A stretch of DNA of 48,455 nucleotides from Actinomycetota bacterium (lineage in GTDB: Bacteria; Actinomycetota; Acidimicrobiia; Acidimicrobiales; Ilumatobacteraceae), in contig JAUXQB010000140.1 of assembly GCA_030685215.1 (NCBI GenBank), positions 1 to 48,455 on the forward strand, written 5' to 3'. The notes under the pieces are model-generated. The model was given only the letters and a program-made list of their open reading frames with translations, was not told the origin of the DNA and made no database searches. Below are positions 24,372-32,578 of the stretch, in pieces (position 1 is the first letter of the stretch; every line of letters begins with the position of its first letter). Both the position numbers and the translations under genes were made by a program.

Positions 24372-24377
24372 TACTGT
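24372..24377 (+). promoter_or_regulatory. Putative -10 box (TACTGT) of the penicillin-acylase gene
   Basis: The TAnnnT hexamer lies 7 nt before the ATG at 24385. Repeats with a 19-bp period lie immediately upstream of its expected -35 region. Confidence 0.55.
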
Positions 24378-24384
24378 TCGCGGC

Positions 24385-26850
24385 ATGCGCAACCGATTCG
24401 GGGTTGGTCTTGTCGCCCTTCTGATCGTCGCGGCCTGCAGCGACGACGGCACGTCCAGCGACACCACCGACGCCGGCGGTGCCGACAGCACCCTGCCGGC
24501 GGCGGCGACCACCACCACCGAGGCCGTGCCCGGCTACTCCGCGCAGATCACGCGCACCGAGTTCGGCATCCCCCACATCGTCGCCGACGACTGGGGCAGC
24601 CTCGGCTTCGGCCAGGGCTACGCGTTCTCGCAGGACCGCGCCTGCACCTTGCTGGATCAGATCATCAAGGTGCGCGGCGAACGTGCGAAGTGGTTCGGCC
24701 CCGGCGACGGCGACGCCAACATCGACAGCGACTTCGCCTACCGCCACCTCGGGCTGTGGGCCGATGCCGACGAGAAGTTCGGCGACCAGTCCGAGCGGGT
24801 CACCGAGATGGTCACCGGCTACGTGGCCGGGTTCAACGCCGCGCTCGAGGCCGATGGCGCGAGCGGGTGGTGCGCCGGCGAACCGTGGGTGCAGCCGATC
24901 ACCACCACCGACCTCTACGCGAACCTCAACGACATCACGCTGTTCGCCAGCTCGGGCGTGCTCATCGACCCCATCGCCACCGCCCAGCCACCGGCGGCGA
25001 CTCCCGCACCGGAGACGTCCGCGCCTGCGACCGAGACCACGGCTGCGGGCACGAGCGCCGACACGACCACCACACTCGGCAGCAACGGATGGGCCATCGG
25101 CGCCACCGGCAGCACCAGTGGCGGCGGCATGCTCATCGCCAACCCGCACTTCCCGTGGGAAGGCGAGAAGCGGCTGTGGGAGAGCCAGCTGACGCTCACC
25201 ACGGGCGAGTTGAACGTGTACGGCGTCGGACTCACCGGCGTGCCCGGCGTGCTGATCGGCTTCAACGACAGCGTCGCGTGGACCCACACCGTGTCGGCCG
25301 GCCACCGCATGACCCTCTACGAACTGGCCCTCGCTCCCGGCGACCCGACCAGCTACCGGTACGGCGACGAGACCCGGCCGATGACCACCACCGACATCGA
25401 CATCGACGTGCTGCAGTCCGACGGCACCGTCACCACCGAGTCGCGCACGCTCTACGCCAGCCACTACGGCCCGATGTTGAACCTGCCGTTCGGCTGGACG
25501 ACGGAGAAGGGCTACACGGTGCGCGATGCCAACATCGACAACACCGACATCCTCGAACAGTTCTTCGGGATGAACACCGCCACGAACATGGACGAGTTCA
25601 TCGACGCGCACCGCACCGCCAACGGCATCCCGTGGGTGAACACCATCGCCACCTCGGCCGACGGCCGGGCGTGGTACGCCGACACCGCCGCCACACCGAA
25701 CCTGTCGCCGGCGGCGATCACCGAGTGGCAGGCCAACGTCGCCGCGGGCGCGCTCGCCGCAGTGGTGCTCGACAACGGCGCCATCCTGCTCGACGGCAGC
25801 AACCCCGCCAACGAGTGGGTCGACGACCCGGCCGCCACCCGCCCCGGCATCCTGCCGTTCGACGCGCAGCCGCAGCTGGAACGCGACGACTACGTGTTCA
25901 ACGCCAACGACTCGCACTGGTTGGCCAACCCGGCGCAGTTGCTCACCGGCTTCTCCCCGCTCACCGGCCCCGAGGCCGTGCCCCAGTCGGCACGCACACG
26001 CGAGAACGTCATCCTGCTCACCGACCCGTCGCTGCGAGGCGACGACGGCACGTTCGACCTGGCCGAACTGAAGGCCGCCTGGTTCTCGAACCGCGGCCTG
26101 CACGCCGACCTGCTGCGCGACCAGGTGGTGAAGACCTGCGACGAGCAGGGCGTGGTGCTGGTGGAAGGCGTGCCGTTCGACATCACGCCCGCGTGCGACG
26201 TGCTGCGCGCGTGGGACGGCCGGCTGAACACCGACTCACGCGGTGCCGTGCTGTGGCGCGAGTTCCTCGCCTCGTTCAGCGGCGCCGATCGCAGCAACGC
26301 GGGCGATCTCTACGCGGTGCCGTTCGATCCGGCCGACCCGGTGGGCACGCCCCACACGCTGGCGGAGAACACCACCGTGGTGAACAACATTGCCGTGGCG
26401 ATGATGGCGGTGCAGGGCCAGGGCTGGGCGCTCGACGTGGCGCTCGGCGATGTGCAGTACGACGGTCGAGCGAACGACGAGCGCATCGCGATCCCGGGCG
26501 GCACCAACCTGGAGGGGGCCATCTCGATCGTCGACTGCTGCAGCGGGTCGAACACGTTCGCACCGCAGGGAGACCCCGGCGAGTTCGTCGAGGGCCGTGC
26601 GTTCAGCACGCTCGGCTATCCGGTCACGTACGGCAACAGCTTCGTGATGACCATCGCGTTCACCGCCGACGGGCCGATCGCAGAGGCCGTCCTCACCTAC
26701 GGGCAACCCGACGATCCCGCCGACCCGAACTTCACCGCGCAGACCAAGGTGTACTCGGGTCACGACCTGCGGCCGGTGCTGTTCACCGCCGACGACGTGG
26801 CAGGGGGCGCGGTGGGCGACACGATCACCGTCGCCGGCGAACGGGTGTGA
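24385..26850 (+). CDS. Penicillin acylase family Ntn-hydrolase lipoprotein
   Basis: An 821-residue exported amidase. Residues 1-18 form a lipoprotein signal (lipobox VAAC, Cys18). The alpha-chain region begins ITRTEFGIPHIVADDWGSLGFGQGYAFSQDRA. A Pro/Ala/Thr-rich spacer (about 207-230) precedes the autoproteolysis site, where Ser233 (GSNGWAIG) would become the N-terminal nucleophile of the beta chain. Beta-chain motifs NPHFPWEG and GVGLTGVPGVLIGFNDSVAWTHT follow. Substrates could be N-acyl-homoserine lactones, acylated amino acids or beta-lactams; this cannot be told from sequence. The low-complexity spacer and surface lipidation are notable. It is convergent with the NfuA-like gene, 9 bases apart. 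Confidence 0.93.
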   Translation: MRNRFGVGLVALLIVAACSDDGTSSDTTDAGGADSTLPAAATTTTEAVPGYSAQITRTEFGIPHIVADDWGSLGFGQGYAFSQDRACTLLDQIIKVRGERAKWFGPGDGDANIDSDFAYRHLGLWADADEKFGDQSERVTEMVTGYVAGFNAALEADGASGWCAGEPWVQPITTTDLYANLNDITLFASSGVLIDPIATAQPPAATPAPETSAPATETTAAGTSADTTTTLGSNGWAIGATGSTSGGGMLIANPHFPWEGEKRLWESQLTLTTGELNVYGVGLTGVPGVLIGFNDSVAWTHTVSAGHRMTLYELALAPGDPTSYRYGDETRPMTTTDIDIDVLQSDGTVTTESRTLYASHYGPMLNLPFGWTTEKGYTVRDANIDNTDILEQFFGMNTATNMDEFIDAHRTANGIPWVNTIATSADGRAWYADTAATPNLSPAAITEWQANVAAGALAAVVLDNGAILLDGSNPANEWVDDPAATRPGILPFDAQPQLERDDYVFNANDSHWLANPAQLLTGFSPLTGPEAVPQSARTRENVILLTDPSLRGDDGTFDLAELKAAWFSNRGLHADLLRDQVVKTCDEQGVVLVEGVPFDITPACDVLRAWDGRLNTDSRGAVLWREFLASFSGADRSNAGDLYAVPFDPADPVGTPHTLAENTTVVNNIAVAMMAVQGQGWALDVALGDVQYDGRANDERIAIPGGTNLEGAISIVDCCSGSNTFAPQGDPGEFVEGRAFSTLGYPVTYGNSFVMTIAFTADGPIAEAVLTYGQPDDPADPNFTAQTKVYSGHDLRPVLFTADDVAGGAVGDTITVAGERV

Positions 26851-26859
26851 CCGAACGCC

Positions 26860-27528
26860 TCAGTGGTAGTACGGGTTCTCGCCGGAGGTGTGGTCGGTGA
26901 GGTCGCGCACGCGCTCGATGGCGGGCAGTGCTTCCACGATCATCGTCTGCACGCCTTCGAGCATGGTCATGCGGCTCATCGAGCAGCCGTGGCAGCCGCC
27001 GCCCATGGTGAGGTAGGCGGTGCCCTCGGTGTCGTGACCCACGTAGGTGACGAACCCACCGTGCGCGGCGAGTGCCGGGTTCACCTCGGTGGCGACGATG
27101 GACTCGACCTCGGCGCTGAGCGGGTCGTCGTTGACGAGCCCTTCGACGACCGGCGCCTTCGGCTTGTTGGGATTGCGGATGACCAGGCCGGCGCCGGCGG
27201 TGTGATCGAGCGTGGCGCCCTCGAGCAGGTCGAGGCTGGCGGCCGGGATGATGACCTTCAGCGTGATGGTGTCGCCCGACTCGGTGGTGACGGTGTGCGT
27301 GCGCACCTCGTCGGTGAACGCGGCCTTGGTGACCACGTCGAAGCTGAGGTCGTACTTGAAGTCCTCGCCCGGCTGGCTGATGATCTCGAGCCGCAGCCCC
27401 AGACGATCCGCGTCGGGTTCCGTGTCGCGCAGCGCAGCCAGTTCGGTCATCGCCTCCGGCGTGACGGTGACGACGGAGCTGACGGAGTCGGCGGCCAGCG
27501 GACTGGCGGGAGGGCTGAGGGGGCTCAC
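26860..27528 (-). CDS. NfuA-like Fe-S cluster carrier protein
   Basis: A 222-residue protein with two parts, as in NfuA: an N-terminal A-type (HesB/IscA-like) domain without its cysteines (about 15-115), and a C-terminal NifU-type domain with the cluster-binding Cys179-x-x-Cys182 in MGGGCHGCSMSRMTM. It would assemble or deliver [4Fe-4S] clusters to apoproteins. The GTG at 27528 is chosen because a TAGCCT box ends 7 nt before it; an internal ATG (MTELAAL) is possible but would trim the first domain. The upstream flavoprotein on the same strand needs a [4Fe-4S] cluster, but the two genes appear to have separate promoters. Confidence 0.9.
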   Translation of the reverse strand: MSPLSPPASPLAADSVSSVVTVTPEAMTELAALRDTEPDADRLGLRLEIISQPGEDFKYDLSFDVVTKAAFTDEVRTHTVTTESGDTITLKVIIPAASLDLLEGATLDHTAGAGLVIRNPNKPKAPVVEGLVNDDPLSAEVESIVATEVNPALAAHGGFVTYVGHDTEGTAYLTMGGGCHGCSMSRMTMLEGVQTMIVEALPAIERVRDLTDHTSGENPYYH

Positions 27529-27535
27529 GCACCAG

Positions 27536-27541
27536 AGGCTA
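27536..27541 (-). promoter_or_regulatory. Putative -10 box (TAGCCT) of the NfuA-like gene
   Basis: The TAnnnT hexamer lies 7 nt before the GTG at 27528, within the 58-base gap after the flavoprotein gene. Confidence 0.5.
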
Positions 27542-27586
27542 CCGTCCGTTTCGACACGCAACCATGGCAGCGCGCGGCCGACGTGC

Positions 27587-29635
27587 TCAGGCCAGCTCGA
27601 TGACCTCGCGCCGGAAGGGCGTGTCGCCCGAATCGCGTGCCGGGGCGTGCAGCTCTTCGGCGAAGAGGCGACCACTGTGCACCGCCTCGGCGATGGTGCC
27701 CGGGCAGTGTGCGTCGCCGATCGCCTGCGCATGCACGAACCCGAGCGCGTGCAGGTCGTGCAGCAGCGCGTCGTCGGGCATGCGCAGCGTGACGGTGACG
27801 AGCGCGTCGCACGCGATGGACCGTTCCCGACCCGTGTAGGTGCACGCGAGCTGCACGGTGTCGCCGGCGTGCGACAGCACGGCGGTGTCTGTGACGACGG
27901 CGACGCCGGCCTCGACGAGTCGGAGGTGGATCTTGTGCTGCTCCATCGTGTTGACGGTCCACGCCGACACCTTCGACTCGGGCGTGACGATGGTGACCTC
28001 GAAGCCCTCGCGTGCGAGCAGCTCGGCCAGCACGCCGCCGAGGTAGAACAGCTCGTCGTCGAAGATCGTGACCCGCTTCCCCAGGGGGCGAACCCCGGTG
28101 AACAGATCGTCGGGGGTAAGTGCCTCGGCGAACACACCACGCGAGTGCCAGCGGCCGAGTCCGTCGGCCCGCCACGTGGCCCCGGTGGCCACGGCCACGT
28201 CGGTGAAGTCGTAGCTCGCGATCTCGATCGCGGTCATCGGGCTCTCCAGCGCGACCATCACGTTGGGCAGCTTGGCCAGCTGACCCACCCGGTGATCGGC
28301 GACGCGACCCCACTCGGCCAGCCCGGGCAGCCTCGCCTCGAGCGCGACCCGTCCGCCCAGCGTTCGTGTCGCCTCGGTGAGCACCACCTCGTACCCGCGG
28401 CGGCCCAACCACAGCGCAGCCTCGAGTCCGGCGGGGCCGGCGCCGACGACCAGCACCTTGCTGTCGGCCGGCGCGTTCGCCGGCTTCGGCGCGATGCGTT
28501 CGGGGTGCCAGCCGCGCCGCCACTCCTCCCCCATCGACGCGTTCTGCGTGCAGCGGATGGGCACGGCCATCCAGTCGCCGGCCACACAGATGTTGCAGCC
28601 GATGCACTCGCGGATGTCGTCGACGCGACCCTCCTCGATCTTGCGTGGCAGGAACGGGTCGGCGATGCTCGGCCGCGCGGCGCCGATGAAGTCGGTGACG
28701 CCCTGGCGTACCAGTCGCACCATCGTGTCGGGCGACGTGTAGCGGCCGACGATGACCACCGGCTTGGTGGTGAGCTGCTTGAAGCCGTGCACGAACGGTT
28801 CGCCATAGCCCTCCTGCTCGAAGCGCGAGGTGCTGCTGTCGAAGTCCCACTCGCCCACCATCAGGTCCCACAGGTCGGGCAGTTCGCCGATCATGCCGAA
28901 CACGTCCTCGATCTCCGAGCGGCCGAGGCCCGCGTCGCCGATCAGCTCGTCGACCACGATGCGGCACGCGACCGCGGCGCGACCCGCGCACAGCTCGGCC
29001 GTGTCGTCGAGCACCTCGCGCAGCAGCCGCACTCGGTTCTCCAGCGAACCGCCGTAGTGGTCGGTGCGGTCGTTGAACCGCGGCGAAAGGAACTGCTGGA
29101 ACACGGTGAGGCCGTGCGCGGCGTACACGTAGACCAGGTCGTAGCCCGCCTGCAACGACCGGCGCACGGCGGCACGGTGCCACGCGCGCAGGTCGGCGAT
29201 GTCGGTGAGGGTCATCGCTCGACCCTGGCCGGGGGTGCCGCTGGTGGTCGGCCGCACCGACGGGCCCATCGCCGGCACGCGTGGATAGCTGTTGGGCGAG
29301 TTGAGCCCGCTGTGCACCAACTCGATGCCGGCGAGGCCGCCGTGCTCGTGCACCTTCGCGACCGTGCGCGCGTGCGCGGGGATGTCGGCATCGCTCCACA
29401 GGCGACCCTCCACGGCCCCGTCGAGCGCGGAGGTGTGGTGGATCTCGACCTCTTCGGTGCACACCACCGCCCACCCGCCTTCGGCCTTCACGCCACGCAT
29501 CTCGGCCAGCGACGACGGGTGCCGATGGCCCATCCCGTTGCAGTGAGGCACCTGGAAGAAGCGATTTCTGGCAACTTTCGGACCGATGCGAACGGGCTCG
29601 AAAAGGATGTCGTAGCGGGGGTCACGCATCCTCAT
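27587..29635 (-). CDS. Trimethylamine dehydrogenase-family Fe-S flavoprotein
   Basis: A 682-residue protein with an old-yellow-enzyme-type FMN barrel (about 1-340), a [4Fe-4S] motif CIGCNICVAGDW...C (about 345-365) and a C-terminal ADP/FAD-binding-like domain (VLVVGAGPAGLEAA). It follows trimethylamine dehydrogenase (TMADH) nearly collinearly, including RNRFFQVPHC: Cys32 matches TMADH Cys30, which carries covalent 6-S-cysteinyl FMN. The catalytic Tyr/His pair (VYVYAAH) is kept. The substrate residue Tyr60 of TMADH is Glu62 here, so trimethylamine is unlikely; another amine or histamine-like substrate is possible. Electrons would go to a flavoprotein acceptor. The start may be ATG 29635 or 29629. 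Confidence 0.88.
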   Translation of the reverse strand: MRMRDPRYDILFEPVRIGPKVARNRFFQVPHCNGMGHRHPSSLAEMRGVKAEGGWAVVCTEEVEIHHTSALDGAVEGRLWSDADIPAHARTVAKVHEHGGLAGIELVHSGLNSPNSYPRVPAMGPSVRPTTSGTPGQGRAMTLTDIADLRAWHRAAVRRSLQAGYDLVYVYAAHGLTVFQQFLSPRFNDRTDHYGGSLENRVRLLREVLDDTAELCAGRAAVACRIVVDELIGDAGLGRSEIEDVFGMIGELPDLWDLMVGEWDFDSSTSRFEQEGYGEPFVHGFKQLTTKPVVIVGRYTSPDTMVRLVRQGVTDFIGAARPSIADPFLPRKIEEGRVDDIRECIGCNICVAGDWMAVPIRCTQNASMGEEWRRGWHPERIAPKPANAPADSKVLVVGAGPAGLEAALWLGRRGYEVVLTEATRTLGGRVALEARLPGLAEWGRVADHRVGQLAKLPNVMVALESPMTAIEIASYDFTDVAVATGATWRADGLGRWHSRGVFAEALTPDDLFTGVRPLGKRVTIFDDELFYLGGVLAELLAREGFEVTIVTPESKVSAWTVNTMEQHKIHLRLVEAGVAVVTDTAVLSHAGDTVQLACTYTGRERSIACDALVTVTLRMPDDALLHDLHALGFVHAQAIGDAHCPGTIAEAVHSGRLFAEELHAPARDSGDTPFRREVIELA

Positions 29636-29695
29636 TGACTACCAGAGTGACAAGTGCCTCCACGGAAGCGACCCCGTTCGCGCGGGCTCGGGTGT

Positions 29696-29701
29696 CACAA
29701 T
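29696..29701 (+). promoter_or_regulatory. Putative -10 box (CACAAT) of the DUF3048 lipoprotein gene
   Basis: A near-consensus -10 hexamer lies 6 nt before the ATG at 29708, matching the leaderless pattern of the window. Confidence 0.45.
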
Positions 29702-29707
29702 CGAGAG

Positions 29708-30790
29708 ATGCGTCCCCCTCGCCGACTCCCCCTCCTCGTTGCCGCGCTCGCGATCATCGCCGCGTGCAGCGGAGGCTCCGAAGCGGAACCCACCGCCACT
29801 TCCCCGGCCAGCGATCCTGCCACCACGGCGGTGCCATCGACCGCCGCTGCCACCGACCCCACGGAGCCCGCCACCACCGTCGCCGACACCACCACCACGG
29901 TGGCGCCCGACCCCGTCTACCCGCTCACCGGCCTGCCGATCCCCGAGGGCAACCCGCTCGCGGTGCTGCGCCCCGCCATCGTCGCCAAGGTGGGCAACTA
30001 CGACAGCCACCCGCAGTACGGCATGAACCAGGCCGACATCGTGTACGAGGAGATCATCAACGACAGCGTGTCGCGCTTCGCGATGGTGTTCCAGAGCCAG
30101 GGCGTCGACCTCGTCGGCCCGATGCGTTCCGGCCGCCTCCAGGACGTCGACCTGCTCGGCTCGCTGAACGCGCCCATCCTCGCCTGGTCGGGCGGCAATG
30201 GCACCGTGACGAACGAGATCAACAACAGCGACCTGGTCAACATGAGCCCCAACTACTGCGGCAGCGCCTGCTTCCGCGTCAGCTTCGACAAGGCGCCGTA
30301 CAACCTGTTCTTCAACATCAACGCCGCCTGGGAGCAATCGCCCCCTGGGTACGGCTCGCCGCCGCAGCAGTTCCAGTACCGCGCGGCCACCGACCCCGTG
30401 CAGGGCACCCCGTCGGCGGGCGTCGACGTGAAGATGGACAGCTACCGCGTCGGCTGGACCTGGAACGCGACCACCGGGCTGTACGAGCGTCAGCAGAACG
30501 GTCGCGCCGACAACGGCCCCAACGGCGACCTGGCTACCACCAACAACGTGGTGGTGCTGCACATGGTCTACAACGCAGGCATCAGTGGCAGCCCCGATGC
30601 GCAGAGTGTGGGCACCGGCGAGGCCTGGGTGTTCACCGGCGGCAACCTGGTGCACGGCACCTGGACCCGCGCCGACCGTCTCGACACCTTCACGCTCACC
30701 GCCGACGACGGCTCACCCATTCTGCTCACTCCTGGCCGCACGTTCATCGAGCTGCCGCGCTCCATCTTCGGCAACGTCGCGCCGCGCTAG
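29708..30790 (+). CDS. DUF3048 (YerB-like) lipoprotein
   Basis: A 360-residue exported lipoprotein. The lipobox is IAAC with Cys20, followed by a Thr/Pro/Ala-rich tether to about residue 70. The folded part has DUF3048 hallmarks: PLTGLPIP, RPAIVAKVGNYDSHPQYGMNQADIVYEEIINDSVSRFAMVFQS, VGPMRSGRLQDVDLL and a C-terminal GEAWVFTGGNLVHGTWTRAD. YerB of Bacillus is the named relative; its molecular function is not established. The segment resembling a modified active site (PMRSGR) is conserved in the family. It is divergent from the TMADH-like gene. Confidence 0.9.
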   Translation: MRPPRRLPLLVAALAIIAACSGGSEAEPTATSPASDPATTAVPSTAAATDPTEPATTVADTTTTVAPDPVYPLTGLPIPEGNPLAVLRPAIVAKVGNYDSHPQYGMNQADIVYEEIINDSVSRFAMVFQSQGVDLVGPMRSGRLQDVDLLGSLNAPILAWSGGNGTVTNEINNSDLVNMSPNYCGSACFRVSFDKAPYNLFFNINAAWEQSPPGYGSPPQQFQYRAATDPVQGTPSAGVDVKMDSYRVGWTWNATTGLYERQQNGRADNGPNGDLATTNNVVVLHMVYNAGISGSPDAQSVGTGEAWVFTGGNLVHGTWTRADRLDTFTLTADDGSPILLTPGRTFIELPRSIFGNVAPR

Positions 30791-30810
30791 CTTGTCGGCG
30801 GCGCGGCGGC

Positions 30811-31584
30811 TCAGCGAGTGCCGCCGCCGTCGACCTCGATGCGCTGACCGGTCACGTAGCCGGCGCCCTGGCTGCACAGCCAGAGCACCACGTTGGCGAT
30901 GTCGGCGGGCTGGCACACGCGACCGAACGGCGCTGCAGCATCCATGCTGCGCAGGTCTTCCATGTCGCGGTTGCCGCTGATCGCACGCGCCAGCCGCAGG
31001 CCCATGTCGGTCTCGACCAGCCCGGGCGCCACCACGTTCACGTGGATGCCGTAGCGGCGCTCCTCCTTCGCGAGACCGAACGCGAGTGCCTCCATCGCGG
31101 CCTTGCCCATGTTGTACGGCGCGCCGTTGGCCGACATGTGCGAGGTGGCGACCGACGAGATCATCACGATGTCGCCGCGACCGCGGGTGCGCATGCTGGG
31201 CAGTGCTTCGCGAGACAGGTGGTGCGGCCCGAACGCGTGCGTGGCGACCACGCGCATCATCTCCTCCGGGTCGGTGTCGGCCACGGCGCGACCGCGCGAT
31301 GCGATGCCCGCGTTGCACACCAGGATGTCGATGCCGCCGAAGTCGGCCACCACCGCGGCGACGAGTGCCGCACAGTCGGCCGTGTCGTCGACCGAGGCGG
31401 CGTACGCCTTGGCGCTGCCGCCGGCGGCCTCGATGGCGGCCACCGTCTCCACGGCTGCCTCCGCGTCCTTGCGGTAGTTCACTGCCACCGTTGCCCCGTG
31501 CGCGGCCAGCAGTTCGCTGATGCCACGCCCGATGCCGCGGCCGCCACCGGTGACGATGGCCACGCGTCCGTTCAGTTCAGTCAT
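30811..31584 (-). CDS. Short-chain dehydrogenase/reductase (FabG-like)
   Basis: A 257-residue classical SDR with VTGGGRGIG near residue 12, CNAGIA, ISSVATS and the active-site YNMGK. The C-terminal GYVTGQRIEVDGGGTR ends the protein as in FabG-type reductases. It probably reduces a 3-keto group or oxidises an alcohol with NAD(P); no pathway partner adjoins it. The ATG at 31584 lies 6 nt after GAGAAT, a weak -10 candidate. It is divergent from the CDF transporter across 76 bases holding a 12-bp palindrome. Confidence 0.9.
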   Translation of the reverse strand: MTELNGRVAIVTGGGRGIGRGISELLAAHGATVAVNYRKDAEAAVETVAAIEAAGGSAKAYAASVDDTADCAALVAAVVADFGGIDILVCNAGIASRGRAVADTDPEEMMRVVATHAFGPHHLSREALPSMRTRGRGDIVMISSVATSHMSANGAPYNMGKAAMEALAFGLAKEERRYGIHVNVVAPGLVETDMGLRLARAISGNRDMEDLRSMDAAAPFGRVCQPADIANVVLWLCSQGAGYVTGQRIEVDGGGTR

Positions 31585-31609
31585 GGTGTCATTCTCACCA
31601 CTGGGATCG

Positions 31610-31621
31610 CCGCAGCTGCGG
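31610..31621. promoter_or_regulatory. 12-bp perfect palindrome between the SDR and CDF transporter genes
   Basis: CCGCAGCTGCGG is perfectly self-complementary and lies 26 bases upstream of the CDF -10 box, close to its expected -35 region. It is a candidate operator, possibly for a metal-responsive regulator. A GC-rich palindrome of this length can also arise by chance. Confidence 0.35.
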
Positions 31622-31647
31622 TCGGAGGCCGTGGTGGAAGCCCTCGG

Positions 31648-31653
31648 TAGTGT
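31648..31653 (+). promoter_or_regulatory. Putative -10 box (TAGTGT) of the CDF transporter gene
   Basis: The TAnnnT hexamer lies 7 nt before the GTG at 31661. Confidence 0.5.
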
Positions 31654-31660
31654 GGCCGGA

Positions 31661-32578
31661 GTGCAAGACGGCAGCCGCAAGGCCATCATCGCCGCGTTCT
31701 TCGCGAACCTTGGCATCGCCATCGCGAAGTTCGTCGGCTTCCTCCTCACCCGTTCGGCCGGGCTCTTGGCCGAAGCCGGGCACAGCCTCGCCGACACCGG
31801 CAACCAGGGCCTCCTCATGTTCGGCGGTCGCCGCGCGAAGCGCCCGGCCGACCACGCGCACCCGTTCGGCTACGGCCCGGAGCGCTACTTCTGGTCGTTC
31901 GTGGTGGCGCTGGTGCTGTTCAGCATGGGCGGCCTGTTCGCGCTGTACGAAGGCATCCACAAGTTCAGCGACCCGCACGAGATCAAGAAGATCTGGGTCG
32001 CGTACGCCATCCTCGTCGTGTCCATCGCGCTCGAGACCTACTCGCTCACCACCGCCGCGAAGGAAGCCAACCGCGTGCGCGGCAAGCGCTCGTGGTGGAC
32101 GTTCATCCGCACCTCGAAGGCACCGGAGCTGCCGGTGGTGCTGCTGGAGGACATCGGCGCCGAGACCGGTCTGGTCGTGGCGCTGCTCGGCCTCACCATG
32201 GCCGACATCACCGGCGACGCCCGGTGGGACGCGGCCGGCTCCATCACCATCGGCGTGCTGCTCATCGTGATCGCCATCATCCTCGCGGTCGAGATGAAGG
32301 GGCTGCTCATCGGTGAAGCAGCGAGCGACGAGCAGCTCGACGCCATCAAGACCGCGCTCGCGAGCCACCCCGAGGTGCACGGCATCATCCACCTGAAGAC
32401 GATGCACCTCGGCCCCGACCAGCTGCTGGTGGCCGCCAAGCTCGACGTCGCGCCCGAGATCACCGCGGCGCAGCTCGCCGTCGTGATCGACGAGACGGAA
32501 GCGACGGTACGCGCCGCCATCCCGGTGGGCGCGATGGTGTACCTCGAACCTGACATCAAACGGTCTCCCGCGCAATGA
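31661..32578 (+). CDS. Cation diffusion facilitator (CDF) metal efflux transporter
   Basis: A 305-residue membrane transporter of the CDF family, exporting divalent metals such as zinc, iron, manganese or cobalt in exchange for protons. The metal-site histidine and aspartate are in AEAGHSLADTGNQ (His41, Asp45), with the second-site acidic pair in LLEDIGAETG (about Glu163/Asp164). About six transmembrane helices are followed by a cytoplasmic domain (residues 225-305). The usual DxxxD in helix 2 is HxxxD here, which may change metal choice. The GTG start follows a TAGTGT box. The stop overlaps the next gene as ATGA. Confidence 0.9.
   Translation: MQDGSRKAIIAAFFANLGIAIAKFVGFLLTRSAGLLAEAGHSLADTGNQGLLMFGGRRAKRPADHAHPFGYGPERYFWSFVVALVLFSMGGLFALYEGIHKFSDPHEIKKIWVAYAILVVSIALETYSLTTAAKEANRVRGKRSWWTFIRTSKAPELPVVLLEDIGAETGLVVALLGLTMADITGDARWDAAGSITIGVLLIVIAIILAVEMKGLLIGEAASDEQLDAIKTALASHPEVHGIIHLKTMHLGPDQLLVAAKLDVAPEITAAQLAVVIDETEATVRAAIPVGAMVYLEPDIKRSPAQ

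Noticed and set aside
29635-31650. 671-codon plus-strand frame across the DUF3048 and SDR genes
   Set aside because: Arg/His-rich low-complexity translation; both real genes lie in other frames.
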